64,000 nucleotides of DNA, taken from contig NZ_JACVQF010000181.1 of assembly GCF_014534645.1 (NCBI RefSeq), positions 1 to 64,000 on the forward strand. The letters are read 5' to 3'. Shown here in pieces: positions 10,215-20,398 of this stretch. Origin of the DNA: Streptomyces griseicoloratus. Its GTDB lineage: Bacteria > Actinomycetota > Actinomycetes > Streptomycetales > Streptomycetaceae. Each line of letters begins with the position of its first letter. Position 1 is the first letter of the stretch. Under the pieces are notes generated by a model. That model saw nothing but the letters and a program-made list of their open reading frames with translations, was not told the origin of the DNA and made no database searches. A program made the position numbers and the translations under genes.

Positions 10215-11306
10215 TCAGCTCGCGTCGGCCAGACTCCACAGGTGCACGGCCGTGCGGTCCTCGGCGAGGGTGGCCCACAGGCCGGGGCCGGCCCGCAACG
10301 GGCTGCCCGAGACCGGCAGGGAGTAGACGATCCGCCCGCGCAGGGCGAGTGTGCCCGGGTCCACGAGCCAGTGACGGGGCTCGGCGGTGTGCCCATCGGT
10401 GCTGACGACGGCGCCGTCCTCGTAGGGGTAGGCGCCCTCGTAATCCCAGCGCGCCATGTCCTCACCCGGCGCGGGTGGCACGACATCCCTGGCGTTGAGG
10501 CGTCCGGCCTCCTGCGCGCCGGGGGACTCGTGCAGATACAGCGCCCACTGGCCGGGATCCGTGCACAGGAAGTGCCCACCGGACGGACTGACGTCCTGCA
10601 GCAGTACCCCTTCGATGCGTTCGAAACCCAGATGGGTACCGTCCCAATGCCCCCACAGGGAAGGGGAGTCCTCATGCCCCTCACCGACGGTCAGTCCCAT
10701 GTACGAGCCGTCGGGATGCGGGAAGTGGGCGGACGCCGAACCCACGGTCGAGGTCCTGGTCCGGCCGAGCACCGACCCGTCGGCCGCGTCGAGGACCAGC
10801 CACTCCTCGTGCGGCCAGTCCTGTGCGTGCCGCACATGGGCCCACACCAGCTTGCCGTCCGGGCTGAACGCGGCGGAACCGCGGCCTGCGCGCCGATGCC
10901 GCGGGTCGTCCGCGTACTCCTCGAACGAGGCATGGACCGCCGTGCACTTGGCGGCGGACCAGCACCCGTGCGGGAGCTCCCAGTGGACCTTGCCTGTCCG
11001 GTCCACGGCCCGTACGGCGTGCACGCCGCTGAACACGGCGAGGTCGCCCGTGGGAGAGACGGTGACATCGCCGAAGGGCCGAGGCCAGGGGGCGGGGAAG
11101 CGGAACTCGGCGCCGTGCTCCTGCCCTGTCGGGCCGAGCCCGACCACGGCGAGCTCGTCGTCCCCGCGCTGGACGAGCAGCCTGTGGCCGGGCCCGTACT
11201 GGATGCGCGGAGCGTCGGCGTCCGCGGCGCCGAGGGGGGTGGGGACCGTGGCAACGAGGCGGGCCGTGTGTGCCACAGCGGCCGCGTCTATGGGATCTGT
11301 GGACAT
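10215..11306 (-). CDS. Beta-propeller-like hypothetical protein
   Basis: A protein of about 363 residues, probably cytoplasmic since no signal peptide or membrane segment is visible. It has repeated blade-like segments of the kind VSPTGDLAVFSG, AVDRTGKVHWELP and FSPDGKLVWAHV, each ending in short beta-rich motifs, which suggests a WD40/YncE-like beta-propeller. The start at 11306 is chosen because the clear coding pattern begins there and GGAAG lies about 10 bases upstream; an ATG at 11315 is also possible. The open frame continues to 11582, but that extension is low-complexity and unlike the rest. It sits convergent to the RHS toxin, where an immunity gene would often be, but it does not resemble known immunity folds. 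Function unknown. Confidence 0.7.
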   Translation of the reverse strand: MSTDPIDAAAVAHTARLVATVPTPLGAADADAPRIQYGPGHRLLVQRGDDELAVVGLGPTGQEHGAEFRFPAPWPRPFGDVTVSPTGDLAVFSGVHAVRAVDRTGKVHWELPHGCWSAAKCTAVHASFEEYADDPRHRRAGRGSAAFSPDGKLVWAHVRHAQDWPHEEWLVLDAADGSVLGRTRTSTVGSASAHFPHPDGSYMGLTVGEGHEDSPSLWGHWDGTHLGFERIEGVLLQDVSPSGGHFLCTDPGQWALYLHESPGAQEAGRLNARDVVPPAPGEDMARWDYEGAYPYEDGAVVSTDGHTAEPRHWLVDPGTLALRGRIVYSLPVSGSPLRAGPGLWATLAEDRTAVHLWSLADAS

Positions 11307-11628
11307 GGACGGCATGCTTCCACACACGAGTGGCAGGTAGCGTGCCGCCGCGGGGAGAGCCGCGGGATCCGGACCGAGGCGAACGTCGACGTGAAGGCGC
11401 AGGCGCACCTCCCCACGGAGCCGCCCACGCTCGACGTGTCGTCCTTGGGCCACGTTCTGGAGGCCGCCCTCGAAGTGCCGTCGAGCCGTGCAGCAGCAGA
11501 ACCTGGTGCGGGCTGTGGAGGCGGTATCGCAGCGGACGAGTCCGAGGAGACGATGGAACGGATCCGTGGACTGAAGCCGCACCTCGAATAACTACTGCCA
11601 AATGAGGCGCAGTTGGTAGAGTCTCGGT
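11307..11628. other. Intergenic region between divergent genes
   Basis: About 320 bases between the beta-propeller gene and the broken SUKH-like gene. The minus-strand frame of the beta-propeller gene stays open to 11582 but has no ribosome-binding site or convincing protein pattern. The last 45 bases are less GC-rich and probably hold promoters. No RNA gene is recognisable. Confidence 0.4.
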
Positions 11629-12044
11629 ATGGACATCACTAAGAGGTTGTCCACCCTCCCCAACGCCAGGCCGTTCCCAGGCGTCCCTGATGCCTGGGAG
11701 TGGTCCCCGGGTCCCGCACCGGTTACTACGTGTCCGAGTACGTCCTCGACGACGAGGGGCGGGTGCTCCTTCTCGACCCGTCACTGCCGGAGCCCCGGTT
11801 CGTGAACTCCTCGCTGATCGCGTTCCTCGACGCGCTCGCCGCGTAGGACTACCGGTGCGAGCACCTCGACGACTTCGACGACCTCGAGTCCGACGACGAG
11901 GACGACGAGGACCCGGCGGAGGCGGCCAGGGTGGCCTTCGGGCTGGAGATCGGGGACCGACTGCGCAAGCTCGACCCACCGGCGTTCGAGATGGACACCT
12001 GGTGGGACCGGGTCTACGAGGAGGTCGAACTCGACGCCACCTGA
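11629..12044 (+). pseudogene. Broken SUKH-like immunity gene
   Basis: Reading from ATG 11629 gives about 31 residues ([12 protein letters not shown]...) that then run out of frame. The sequence continues sensibly from about 11722 in the next frame as [19 protein letters not shown]...[14 protein letters not shown], which is then cut by an in-frame TAG at 11844. After the stop the same frame goes on through an acidic Asp/Glu stretch and [14 protein letters not shown] to a TGA at 12042-12044. The segment ending in [11 protein letters not shown] resembles the C-terminal part of SUKH (SMI1/KNR4-type) immunity proteins, which protect against nuclease and deaminase toxins. One frameshift and one nonsense codon, and a shorter than usual N-terminal part, indicate a decayed gene. 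A sequencing error could explain the frameshift but hardly both lesions. The link to the RHS toxin is inferred from family knowledge and proximity. Confidence 0.6.
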
Positions 12045-12062
12045 CCGGCGTCGTCGCGTGGC

Positions 12063-12101
12063 GAAGGGCCCTGTCCGGAGAACATCCGGGCAGGGCCCTT
12101 C
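12063..12101 (+). terminator. Hairpin after the SUKH-like wreck
   Basis: GAAGGGCCCTG / CAGGGCCCTTC forms a perfect 11-bp stem, with a further CCGG/CCGG pairing possible in the loop. It follows the TGA at 12042 by 18 bases. Confidence 0.75.
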
Positions 12102-12412
12102 TGCCGTCGACCGATGGCCGGCCCCTGTCCGCAACCGTTGCCGTCGGCGACCTTGACGCCCCCGGAGTGCCGGTCGACACTGCCCGTGTCAGTCGGCATC
12201 GCCGTTCAAGTCGACGCAATCCGGTACTGCGCCGCGCGGGCTCCTGTGCTACAAGGCCCCATCCCCCACGGGCGGTTCGGCTGCGACGGCACGCTCGTCA
12301 CGGACGCCGGGCGGGGCTCGGGACCCCCTGCCTCGGCGGACGTAGCCGTGGGAACGCACCCTGCACTTCAGGACCGGGGCCGACCGTCCCGGGCCAGGGC
12401 CTAGGAGCCGCC
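12102..12412 (+). other. Upstream region of glpF
   Basis: About 310 non-coding bases between the hairpin and glpF. It must carry the promoter of the glycerol operon, but no convincing -35/-10 pair or operator palindrome is seen. Confidence 0.35.
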
Positions 12413-13162
12413 ATGAGCAACGGAGACATTTTCGTCGGCGAAGTCATCGGTACCGCGATCCTCATCCTGTTCGGCGCGGGCGTCTGCGCCGCCGTCACCC
12501 TCAGGTACTCCAAGGCGCGGGCCGCGGGGTGGGTGGTCATCGCGTTCGGCTGGGGGTTCGGCGTACTGGCAGGCGCGTACACCGCCGCGCCGCTCTCCGG
12601 CGGGCACCTCAATCCCGCCGTCACGCTCGGCATCGCCGTCGACACCGGTGAGTGGGGCAAGGTCTGGGTCTATCTGCTGGGCCAGATGATCGGCGCCATG
12701 ATCGGCGCGGTGCTGTGCTACCTGACGTACTTCGCCCAGTTCCAGGCCAACGTGAGCAGGACGGGGACGACGCAGGGCACGGCGGACGAGCCGGTTCCGA
12801 CGCTCGGCATCTTCTCCACGATCCCGGAGATCCGGCACCCGGTCGCCAACCTGGTCACCGAGATCATCGCCACCGTCGGCCTCGTGCTGCCGATCCTCGC
12901 CTTCGGGCTGACCGAGGGGCTCGGCGAGTCCGGCACCCTCGTGCTGATCGTCTCCCTCCTGGTGGTCGGCATCGGTCTCTCGCTCGGCGGGCCGACCGGC
13001 TACGCCATCAACCCGGCGCGCGATCTCGGCCCGCGCATCGTGCACACCTTCCTGCCGATCCCGAACAAGGGCACCTCCGACTGGAGTTACGCCTGGATCC
13101 CGGTGGCCGGCCCGCTGATCGGCGGAGTGCTCGCCGGCCTCGTCTACAACGCGGCCTTCTGA
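12413..13162 (+). CDS. glpF: Glycerol uptake facilitator (aquaglyceroporin)
   Basis: A 249-residue membrane channel of the MIP/aquaporin family that lets glycerol diffuse into the cell. Both family half-helix motifs are present: NPAV in HLNPAVTLG near residue 66 and NPAR in [10 protein letters not shown] near residue 204. The Asp directly after the second motif is typical of glycerol facilitators rather than water channels. Six hydrophobic segments can be traced, starting with [20 protein letters not shown] lies about 6 bases before the ATG. glpK follows 56 bases downstream on the same strand, so uptake and phosphorylation are probably co-transcribed. Neither a gylR-type regulator nor glpD is adjacent, unlike the classical Streptomyces gyl operon, so this may be a second glycerol locus. 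Confidence 0.93.
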   Translation: MSNGDIFVGEVIGTAILILFGAGVCAAVTLRYSKARAAGWVVIAFGWGFGVLAGAYTAAPLSGGHLNPAVTLGIAVDTGEWGKVWVYLLGQMIGAMIGAVLCYLTYFAQFQANVSRTGTTQGTADEPVPTLGIFSTIPEIRHPVANLVTEIIATVGLVLPILAFGLTEGLGESGTLVLIVSLLVVGIGLSLGGPTGYAINPARDLGPRIVHTFLPIPNKGTSDWSYAWIPVAGPLIGGVLAGLVYNAAF

Positions 13163-13218
13163 CCGGCCGCCCGAGCAGTCGTCTCAGCAGTTCCGTGAAC
13201 CCAGCCCAAGGGGTAGCC

Positions 13219-14760
<1,542 letters not shown>

Positions 14761-14772
14761 GACTGCCCCCCA

Positions 14773-14802
14773 CCCGCCTCCCCGGTTCCCCCGGGGGGCG
14801 GG
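14773..14802. terminator. Hairpin between glpK and cvnD
   Basis: CCCGCC-T-CCCCGG / CCGGGG-GGCGGG forms a 12-bp GC-rich stem with one bulged base and a 5-base loop. It sits between convergent operons and probably acts in both directions. Confidence 0.65.
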
Positions 14803-14824
14803 CCGTCCGGCACGCGCGCGTGGC

Positions 14825-15430
14825 TCAGGTGGTGACGGCTCTGCGCCGCTCCGCCGCCTGGGCCATCGCGTGCTGGACGATGCCGATCAGGACCTCCTTG
14901 ACCGACTCGCGGTCACGGGCGTCGCACATCACCAGCGGGACGTGCCCGTCGAGGTCGAGGGCCTGGCGGACCGACTCGGCCGGGTAGCGGGCGGCTCCCT
15001 CGAAGCAGTTGACGCCGACGAGGAAGGGGATGGAGCGCCGTTCGAAGTAGTCGACGGCGGCGAAGCAGTCCTCCAGCCGCCGGGTGTCGGCGAGGACGAC
15101 GGCGCCGAGCGCGCCCTCGGAGAGCTCGTCCCACATGAACCAGAAGCGCTCCTGCCCCGGGGTGCCGAAGAGGTACAGCACCAGGTCCTCGCGCAGGGTG
15201 ATCCGGCCGAAGTCCATGGCGACCGTGGTGGTGTGCTTGCCCTCCACACCGCTGAGGTCGTCGACGGGCCGCCCGGCCTCGGTGAGGAATTCCTCGGTGC
15301 GCAGCGGCCTGATCTCGCTGACCGCGCCGACGAGGGTGGTCTTGCCGACACCGAAGCCGCCGGCCACCAGGATCTTGAGCGTGACGGGCTCGACCGGCGG
15401 CTTGCCGCGCTCAGAACGCCCGAAGATCAT
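14825..15430 (-). CDS. cvnD: Conservon small GTPase CvnD
   Basis: A 201-residue Ras/MglA-like small GTPase, the last gene of a conservon. The P-loop GGFGVGKTTL lies near residues 24-33, the switch II motif GTPGQERFWFMW follows, and the base-specificity motif is the altered VGVNCFE found in this family. Conservon GTPases work at the membrane with a sensor-kinase-like partner (CvnA), a roadblock protein (CvnB) and a DUF742 protein (CvnC), a set proposed to act like a eukaryotic G-protein complex. The start at 15430 (MIFGR) has GAGGAGAAGAG upstream. It lies 50 bases after cvnC. No CvnE-type cytochrome P450 follows. Confidence 0.93.
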   Translation of the reverse strand: MIFGRSERGKPPVEPVTLKILVAGGFGVGKTTLVGAVSEIRPLRTEEFLTEAGRPVDDLSGVEGKHTTTVAMDFGRITLREDLVLYLFGTPGQERFWFMWDELSEGALGAVVLADTRRLEDCFAAVDYFERRSIPFLVGVNCFEGAARYPAESVRQALDLDGHVPLVMCDARDRESVKEVLIGIVQHAMAQAAERRRAVTT

Positions 15431-15480
15431 TGCTCTCTTCTCCTCACAGGGGGCCCCGCGTCCTTGCGGGGCCCGGATCC

Positions 15481-15876
15481 TCACAGTGCCCGCAGGCCGT
15501 TGATCACATCGCGCAGAATGTTCTCGTCCGGCAGCTCGGCCGGGGGCACGGGACGGTTCACGTGCACGAGTTCGGCGTCCACGAGATCGCCGATCAGCAC
15601 GCGTACGACACCGATCGGCAGGTCGAGTCCGGCGGCGAGTTCGGCGACGGACTGCGGGGTGTCCCGGCACAGTCCGACGATCTCGACGTGCTCCGGAGAG
15701 AGTGTGGTGTCCGCTTCCGGGTCGTCCGCGTGGGGTTCCGTGACGACCACCGCGATGAGGTCGAGGCGGTGCTGGGCCGCACTGGTGGTACGGCCGCGCG
15801 TCATGGCGTACGGGCGGACGACCGGTCCGGCCTCGTCGTCGAACCAGTGGTTTCTTCCCTGACCGTCTGCGCTCAT
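15481..15876 (-). CDS. cvnC: Conservon DUF742 protein CvnC
   Basis: A 131-residue DUF742 protein. The sequence WFDDEAGPVVRPYAMTRGRT near the N-terminus and the winged-helix-like part (EIVGLCRDTPQSVAELAAGLDLPIGVVRVLIGDL) are typical. DUF742 proteins are found almost only next to roadblock proteins and CvnD-type GTPases, and their exact role is unsettled. The gene starts 9 bases after the stop of cvnB and is followed by cvnD, in the usual A-B-C-D order. Confidence 0.92.
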   Translation of the reverse strand: MSADGQGRNHWFDDEAGPVVRPYAMTRGRTTSAAQHRLDLIAVVVTEPHADDPEADTTLSPEHVEIVGLCRDTPQSVAELAAGLDLPIGVVRVLIGDLVDAELVHVNRPVPPAELPDENILRDVINGLRAL

Positions 15877-15885
15877 GTCATCCCA

Positions 15886-16320
15886 CTACCCGCCCGAGGG
15901 CAGATCGGTGCGCGGAGCGGTGCCCAGGTGCACGCCGACCCGCTTGACGAGGAGGGTCATCTCGTAGGCGACCTGTCCGATGTCGGAGTCTGCGTCCGAC
16001 AGGACGGCGAGGCAGCTGCCGTCGCCGGCGGCCGTCACGAACAGGAAGGCGTCGTCGAGTTCGACGACCGTCTGCCGGACGCTGCCGGCCTCGAAGTGGC
16101 GGCCCACGCCCTTGGCGAGGCTGTGGAAGCCGGAGGCCACGGCGGCCAGGTGCTCGCTGTCCTCCCGGGTCAGGTCCTTCGAGGCCCCGGTCGCCAGGCC
16201 GTCCCCCGACAGGACGACGGCCTTCCGGATGCTCGCGACGCGGTCCACCAGGTCGTCGAGGAGCCAGTTGAGTTCCCCGGACTTGGTCGTGGTGTGGCCG
16301 GTCGCCTTCGGTGCGGTCAT
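15886..16320 (-). CDS. cvnB: Conservon roadblock/LC7 protein CvnB
   Basis: A 144-residue roadblock/LC7 domain protein. It shows the family pattern LNWLLDDLVDRVASIRKAVVLSGDGL, then HLAAVASGFHSLAKG and a C-terminal helix with IGQVAYEMTLLVKRVG. Roadblock proteins act as regulators or GTPase-activating partners of MglA/CvnD-type GTPases. Its ATG overlaps the cvnA stop codon in ATGA (16317-16320), so the two are translationally coupled, as expected for partners made in fixed proportion. Confidence 0.93.
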   Translation of the reverse strand: MTAPKATGHTTTKSGELNWLLDDLVDRVASIRKAVVLSGDGLATGASKDLTREDSEHLAAVASGFHSLAKGVGRHFEAGSVRQTVVELDDAFLFVTAAGDGSCLAVLSDADSDIGQVAYEMTLLVKRVGVHLGTAPRTDLPSGG

Positions 16321-19300
16321 CGACCGTCCCCCTTTGTCATTCCTCGTGGTGCTTGTGGTGCGTTTGGTTCTGGCGCCGCGGTGCCGCTGTGGGCGTCGCC
16401 GTCCGCGACGTTCTCCGTCCGGCCGCGCTGCCAGCCGCGCTGGAGCGAGGCCATGCGGCTGCGGACTTCCTCGGCGTCGCGGTCGGCGGGCTCGGAGCGC
16501 TCGGCGGTGTCCCGGCCGGCGGACCGCTTGAGCTGGGGAGCCAGGCTGGCCTGCCGTACGCGCCGGGGCAGGGGGAGCGTGCCCGGGCCGGCGTCGGCCG
16601 GGCCGGCGTCGGCCGGGCCGGCGTCGGGACCGGTCTCGGCGGGCGGCGGGCCGGTTTCGGTCTCCCGTGGCCCGGGGCCGTGGTGCCGGGCGGTTCCTGC
16701 CGGGGTGCTCGGTGCGGTCCCGGCGCGCCGGGTGCGCGCCGGGAGGGCCGGTGTCCTGGGCGTCTCACCGCCGTCCCGGTCACGGGCGGCCGCGCGTTCC
16801 TGGTCCCGCTCGGCCGGGGCTGCCGCGCGCGCGGGCGGTGTGCCGCGCCGGCGGGCGGGCAGCGAGGACAGCTCGTCGGGCTCCGGCCGGGCGGCCGCGG
16901 GGTCCTCGCGACGGCGCCGGGCCGGCAGCGCGGGGGGCGCGTCCGGGTCCTCGCGGCGCGCGTCCGGCGCGGGCGCCCCATCCGTCGTGTCCCGGGGGAA
17001 GCGGTCGGGGACCGGGCGTCCGTGGGAACTGACCAGCTTCGGGGTCCGGCGGCGGGGCAGCGGGACCGGGGCGTTCAGGTCGTCGTCGGTGCCGGAGGGC
17101 TCTGGGGCTCCATGCCGGTCGGTCCGGTCGGTCCGGTCGGCATCCTGGTGCCGCCGTTCGCCGCGGCGTGCCGTGGCATCGTCCTCCGGCGCGAGCAGGG
17201 AGCGGCGCGGGCGGAACAGGCCGCCACGTTCGCTCTCCTGGTCGCCGAGCCCGTCCGGGAGGTCGTCGAGGGCGTCCAGGTCGACGGGCGCCTCCAGTTC
17301 GACCGGCCCGTCCAGCAGCGGGGCGGCCAGTCGTACGGGCACCTGGGCGAGGGCGGAACGGCGGCTCTCCTCGCGCGTGTTCTCCTTGGGGCGCTGGGGG
17401 CGGTCGAGCCGGAAGCCGACGCCGTTGGTGTCCGGGGCGTCGTCCGTCAGCAGCGCGTCGGGGATGAAGACGACCGCGGTGGTGCCGCCGTACGGGGAGG
17501 GCTGGAGGGACACCCGGACGTTCTGGCGCTGGGCGAGCCGGCTGACCACGAACAGGCCGAGCCGGTCGGTGTCGGACAGCTCGAACTCGGGTGTCTCGGC
17601 GAGCCGCAGGTTGGCGTCGAGGAGGGCGTCGGCGGCCATGCCGAGGCCGCGGTCGTGGATCTCCAGGGTGAAGCCGTTGGCGACCCGCTCGCCGAGCACC
17701 TGCACGGCGGTGTGCGGCGGGGAGAACACCGTGGCGTTCTCCAGGAGTTCGGCCACCAGGTGGGTGAGGTCGGCGACCGCCGGGCCGGTGACGGCGACGC
17801 GGGGCAGCCGGCGGACCTCGATGCGCTCGTAGTCCTCGACCTCGGCGACGGCGGCGCGCACCACGTCCATCAGCTGGACGGGTTTGCGCCACTGACGGGA
17901 GGGGGCGGCGCCGGAGAGGATCACCAGGCCCTCGGCGTGCCGGCGCATGCGGGTGGTCAGGTGGTCCAGCCGGAACAGGTCGGCGAGTTCCTCGGTGTCC
18001 TCGGTCCGGCGTTCCATGGTGTCGAGCAGCGTGAGCTGCTTGTGCAGCAGCACCTGGCTGCGGCGGGCGAGGTTGACGAACACCTCGGAGACGCCGGCGC
18101 GCAGTTCGGCCTGCTTGACGGCGGCTTCGACGGCGGCGCGCTGCAGGGTGTTGAGGGCCTGGCCGACCTCACCCATCTCGTTCTTGTCGTACTCCAGGCG
18201 CGGCACCTCGGTCTCCACGTCGACCTGCTCGCCCGCCGAGAGGCGGCGCATCACGCTGGGCAGGCGTACGCCGGACGCCTCGTGGGCCTCCAGGCGCAGC
18301 TGCTTCAGGTCCCGGATGAGTCCGCGGCCGACGCGCACGGACACGAAGAGGGAGAACAGCAGGGCGATCAGGCCGAGGGCGCCGGCGACGACCGCCTTGG
18401 CGATGACGTTCATCGCGACGGGCCGGACACGGTCCTGGTAGCGGTCGGCGGCGTGGTCGTCGAGGGTGCCGAGCTCGTCGAGCACGTTCCCGGCGGCGGT
18501 GTCCCAGCTCTTGGCGGTGACGGAGCGGGGCGTGCCGGCCTCCGCCGACACGGCCGCCTCCTCGGCGACGCGCAGGGGTGCGGAGGAGGCGTTCTTCCAG
18601 AAGCGCTCGTAGCGGCCCCGTTCCGCGGCGGGCAGCAGCGGCAGGTTGATGTCGTACAGCAGGGTGCGCTGCGCCACGAGGTCGGAGACGTCCCGGGTCT
18701 CGGCGCGCGTGAGCCTGCCGGCGACCAGGGCGGAGCCGAGGAGGGCGTCCTCCCGGGAGAGCAGTTCACGCGCGCGGGAGAGGTTGACGAGCGCGCGGTA
18801 CTGCTTGTCCAGCCCGACGTCGTCGACGACGTGGAGGCTGGCGAGGAGCACGTGGCAGGGGTCGACGAGGCGGTTGTAGAGGCCGAGCGCCTGCGAGCGG
18901 TCGACGGTGCCGTCCTCGACGCTGCTGCGCAGGGAGCCGAGGCCGTCCAGGGCGTCCAGGACGGCCGTCAGCCGCTCGTCCTCGGCCCGGCCCATCGCGT
19001 CGCGCACGTCGGGGTCCGCGGCGTTCCGGCGGACCTCGGCGACGGCCTCGTCGGTCGCGGTGCGGCTGCGCTGCAGGGCGGAGAGGCCGTTCGACGCACG
19101 CGGGTCGGCGAGGTGGACGAGGGTCTGCCGGCGTTCCTGCTGGAGGACGCGGATGGTGTCCTCGACGGGGAAGCCGACCTTCTCCACGAGGGTCGAGACG
19201 TCGAAGAGGCGGCCCGCCTCGCGTCCCGTGAGCACCGTGGCGAAGGCCCAGATCGCGGTCAGGGACACCAGCGGCACGAGAAGCAGCGCCACGATCTTCC

Positions 19301-19328
19301 GGCGGATCGACTTCCCGCGAAAGCGCAT
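16317..19328 (-). CDS. cvnA: Conservon sensor-kinase-like protein CvnA
   Basis: A 1,003-residue membrane sensor. Transmembrane segment 1 (IVALLLVPLVSLTAIWAFATV) is followed by an extracytoplasmic nitrate/nitrite-sensor (NIT)-like helical domain (about 35-310), a second transmembrane segment (VVAGALGLIALLFSLFVSV), a HAMP region and a histidine-kinase-like ATPase domain with N box ELLENATVFSPP and G box DRGLGM. The last 330 residues or so are Pro/Arg/Glu-rich and probably disordered, with short tandem repeats (GPADAGPADAG). The start at 19328 has GGGGGAGG upstream; a GTG at 19367 would add 13 residues but sits before that site. Members of this family often do not phosphorylate a response regulator but act through CvnB-D. 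Confidence 0.92.
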   Translation of the reverse strand: MRFRGKSIRRKIVALLLVPLVSLTAIWAFATVLTGREAGRLFDVSTLVEKVGFPVEDTIRVLQQERRQTLVHLADPRASNGLSALQRSRTATDEAVAEVRRNAADPDVRDAMGRAEDERLTAVLDALDGLGSLRSSVEDGTVDRSQALGLYNRLVDPCHVLLASLHVVDDVGLDKQYRALVNLSRARELLSREDALLGSALVAGRLTRAETRDVSDLVAQRTLLYDINLPLLPAAERGRYERFWKNASSAPLRVAEEAAVSAEAGTPRSVTAKSWDTAAGNVLDELGTLDDHAADRYQDRVRPVAMNVIAKAVVAGALGLIALLFSLFVSVRVGRGLIRDLKQLRLEAHEASGVRLPSVMRRLSAGEQVDVETEVPRLEYDKNEMGEVGQALNTLQRAAVEAAVKQAELRAGVSEVFVNLARRSQVLLHKQLTLLDTMERRTEDTEELADLFRLDHLTTRMRRHAEGLVILSGAAPSRQWRKPVQLMDVVRAAVAEVEDYERIEVRRLPRVAVTGPAVADLTHLVAELLENATVFSPPHTAVQVLGERVANGFTLEIHDRGLGMAADALLDANLRLAETPEFELSDTDRLGLFVVSRLAQRQNVRVSLQPSPYGGTTAVVFIPDALLTDDAPDTNGVGFRLDRPQRPKENTREESRRSALAQVPVRLAAPLLDGPVELEAPVDLDALDDLPDGLGDQESERGGLFRPRRSLLAPEDDATARRGERRHQDADRTDRTDRHGAPEPSGTDDDLNAPVPLPRRRTPKLVSSHGRPVPDRFPRDTTDGAPAPDARREDPDAPPALPARRRREDPAAARPEPDELSSLPARRRGTPPARAAAPAERDQERAAARDRDGGETPRTPALPARTRRAGTAPSTPAGTARHHGPGPRETETGPPPAETGPDAGPADAGPADAGPGTLPLPRRVRQASLAPQLKRSAGRDTAERSEPADRDAEEVRSRMASLQRGWQRGRTENVADGDAHSGTAAPEPNAPQAPRGMTKGDGR

Positions 19329-19750
19329 GGCCTCCCCCAGCTCGACCCCCACCGGCAGGGGGTACACGTGTACGTCAACAAACGGCGCGAGCCTACTACC
19401 GACGCACAGGTAACTCGAAGACCCGTCCGGAAGCCGAACTTCCGCAGCGGGGGCGCGGGATGGTCAGTTGTCCGGTCATTGCGGGAGATTGCGGTCCGGG
19501 ATCCGGCGTCGGGCACCGGAAGGGTTCCGGCTGTTCCTGCGGGGCGGTTGGCCGGATTTTTTCGCTTGTCCCGGGTCCCCGGGAATCTTGAGGGCGCCTC
19601 GTTCGTCCTTCTTCACGGGAAATGGAGGCGGATTCGGCCACAGGAGCCGCATCCCGCCTCCGGGCGGCGTAAAGCAGCGCAAGCCGGGCAGCCAGAGGGG
19701 AGCCGGGTCTTCGGACACGGGCAAGCGGTCTGCCGGCGGTGGGGAGTGAC
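19329..19750. other. Intergenic region upstream of cvnA
   Basis: About 420 bases between divergent genes. It holds the palindrome at 19362-19373 and presumably two promoters. The AT-rich patch GGATTTTTTCGCTTG near 19553-19568 stands out in otherwise very GC-rich DNA. No small gene or RNA is recognisable. Confidence 0.4.
19362..19373. promoter_or_regulatory. Palindrome upstream of the conservon
   Basis: GTACACGTGTAC is a perfect 12-bp palindrome centred about 40 bases before the cvnA start. Its position fits an operator controlling the conservon. The binding protein is unknown. Confidence 0.4.
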
Positions 19751-20374
19751 ATGGTGATGGGCACGGCGGAGCGGCGCAGGACGCCGGGGGACGGGGAGCG
19801 GGCCCACCCGGCGGTCCGGCCGGGCCCCGAGGCACCGGATCGCGACATTCCGGCTACTCCGCGGAAGGGACCGGCGGCCCGGGCGGACGCGGGCGAATTC
19901 GCGGAGGAGTACGCGGGCGTGACCGGAGAGGGCATGGACGGCGCGGCGGACGCCGCCGGTCCGGACGGGGAGCCGCAGGCGGCGTACCGGCCGTTGTGGA
20001 AGGAAGAGCCCGCCCGGCGCCGCCGGCTGCCGGACCCGGTGCGTACGGCAGCGGTGCGGGCGGTGCTCATCGTCTCGGTGACGCTGATCCAGGCGATGGT
20101 GGCGTTCCTGTGCACGTTGGCCGGATCATGGCTGGCCTTCCCGATGGTGATCGGCAGCATCGCGGGCACGGTGGTGGCCACGTGGGGTGTGCTCGACGTG
20201 TGGGTGACGCGCCAGGTCTGGAACCAGCGGCACGGGGTGGTGTCGATGCCGAGCAGCACCGCGCGGGCCCTGCGCCGCGAACGGCGCCGGGCCCGGCGGC
20301 AGGCCCGCATCGCCGAGCGCGCGCAGGAGCGGATACGGCGGCGGGGCGGCACGGGGCAGCTGTCCCACTCCTGA
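19751..20374 (+). CDS. Two-pass membrane protein, hypothetical
   Basis: A protein of about 207 residues. The first 90 or so are hydrophilic, Pro/Ala/Glu-rich and probably disordered. Two transmembrane helices follow (AVLIVSVTLIQAMVAFLCTLAG and AFPMVIGSIAGTVVATWGVLDVWV), and then a very basic C-terminal tail (RALRRERRRARRQARIAERAQERIRRR) that would face the cytoplasm and could bind nucleic acid or phospholipid. The ATG at 19751 has GGGGAG 4 bases upstream; an ATG at 19757 is the alternative. It is convergent with the SMC-like gene and divergent from the conservon. No family is recognised. Confidence 0.7.
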   Translation: MVMGTAERRRTPGDGERAHPAVRPGPEAPDRDIPATPRKGPAARADAGEFAEEYAGVTGEGMDGAADAAGPDGEPQAAYRPLWKEEPARRRRLPDPVRTAAVRAVLIVSVTLIQAMVAFLCTLAGSWLAFPMVIGSIAGTVVATWGVLDVWVTRQVWNQRHGVVSMPSSTARALRRERRRARRQARIAERAQERIRRRGGTGQLSHS

Positions 20375-20398
20375 CGGGCAGCCGGCGATGACCCGACG

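Noticed and set aside
10215-11306. Beta-propeller-like protein as the immunity protein of the RHS toxin
   Set aside because: It is on the opposite strand behind two hairpins, is larger than usual immunity proteins and shows no immunity-family motif.
16311-19757. A long plus-strand open frame over cvnA
   Set aside because: Shadow frame; the minus strand encodes the recognisable sensor-kinase-like CvnA with proper start and coupling to cvnB.
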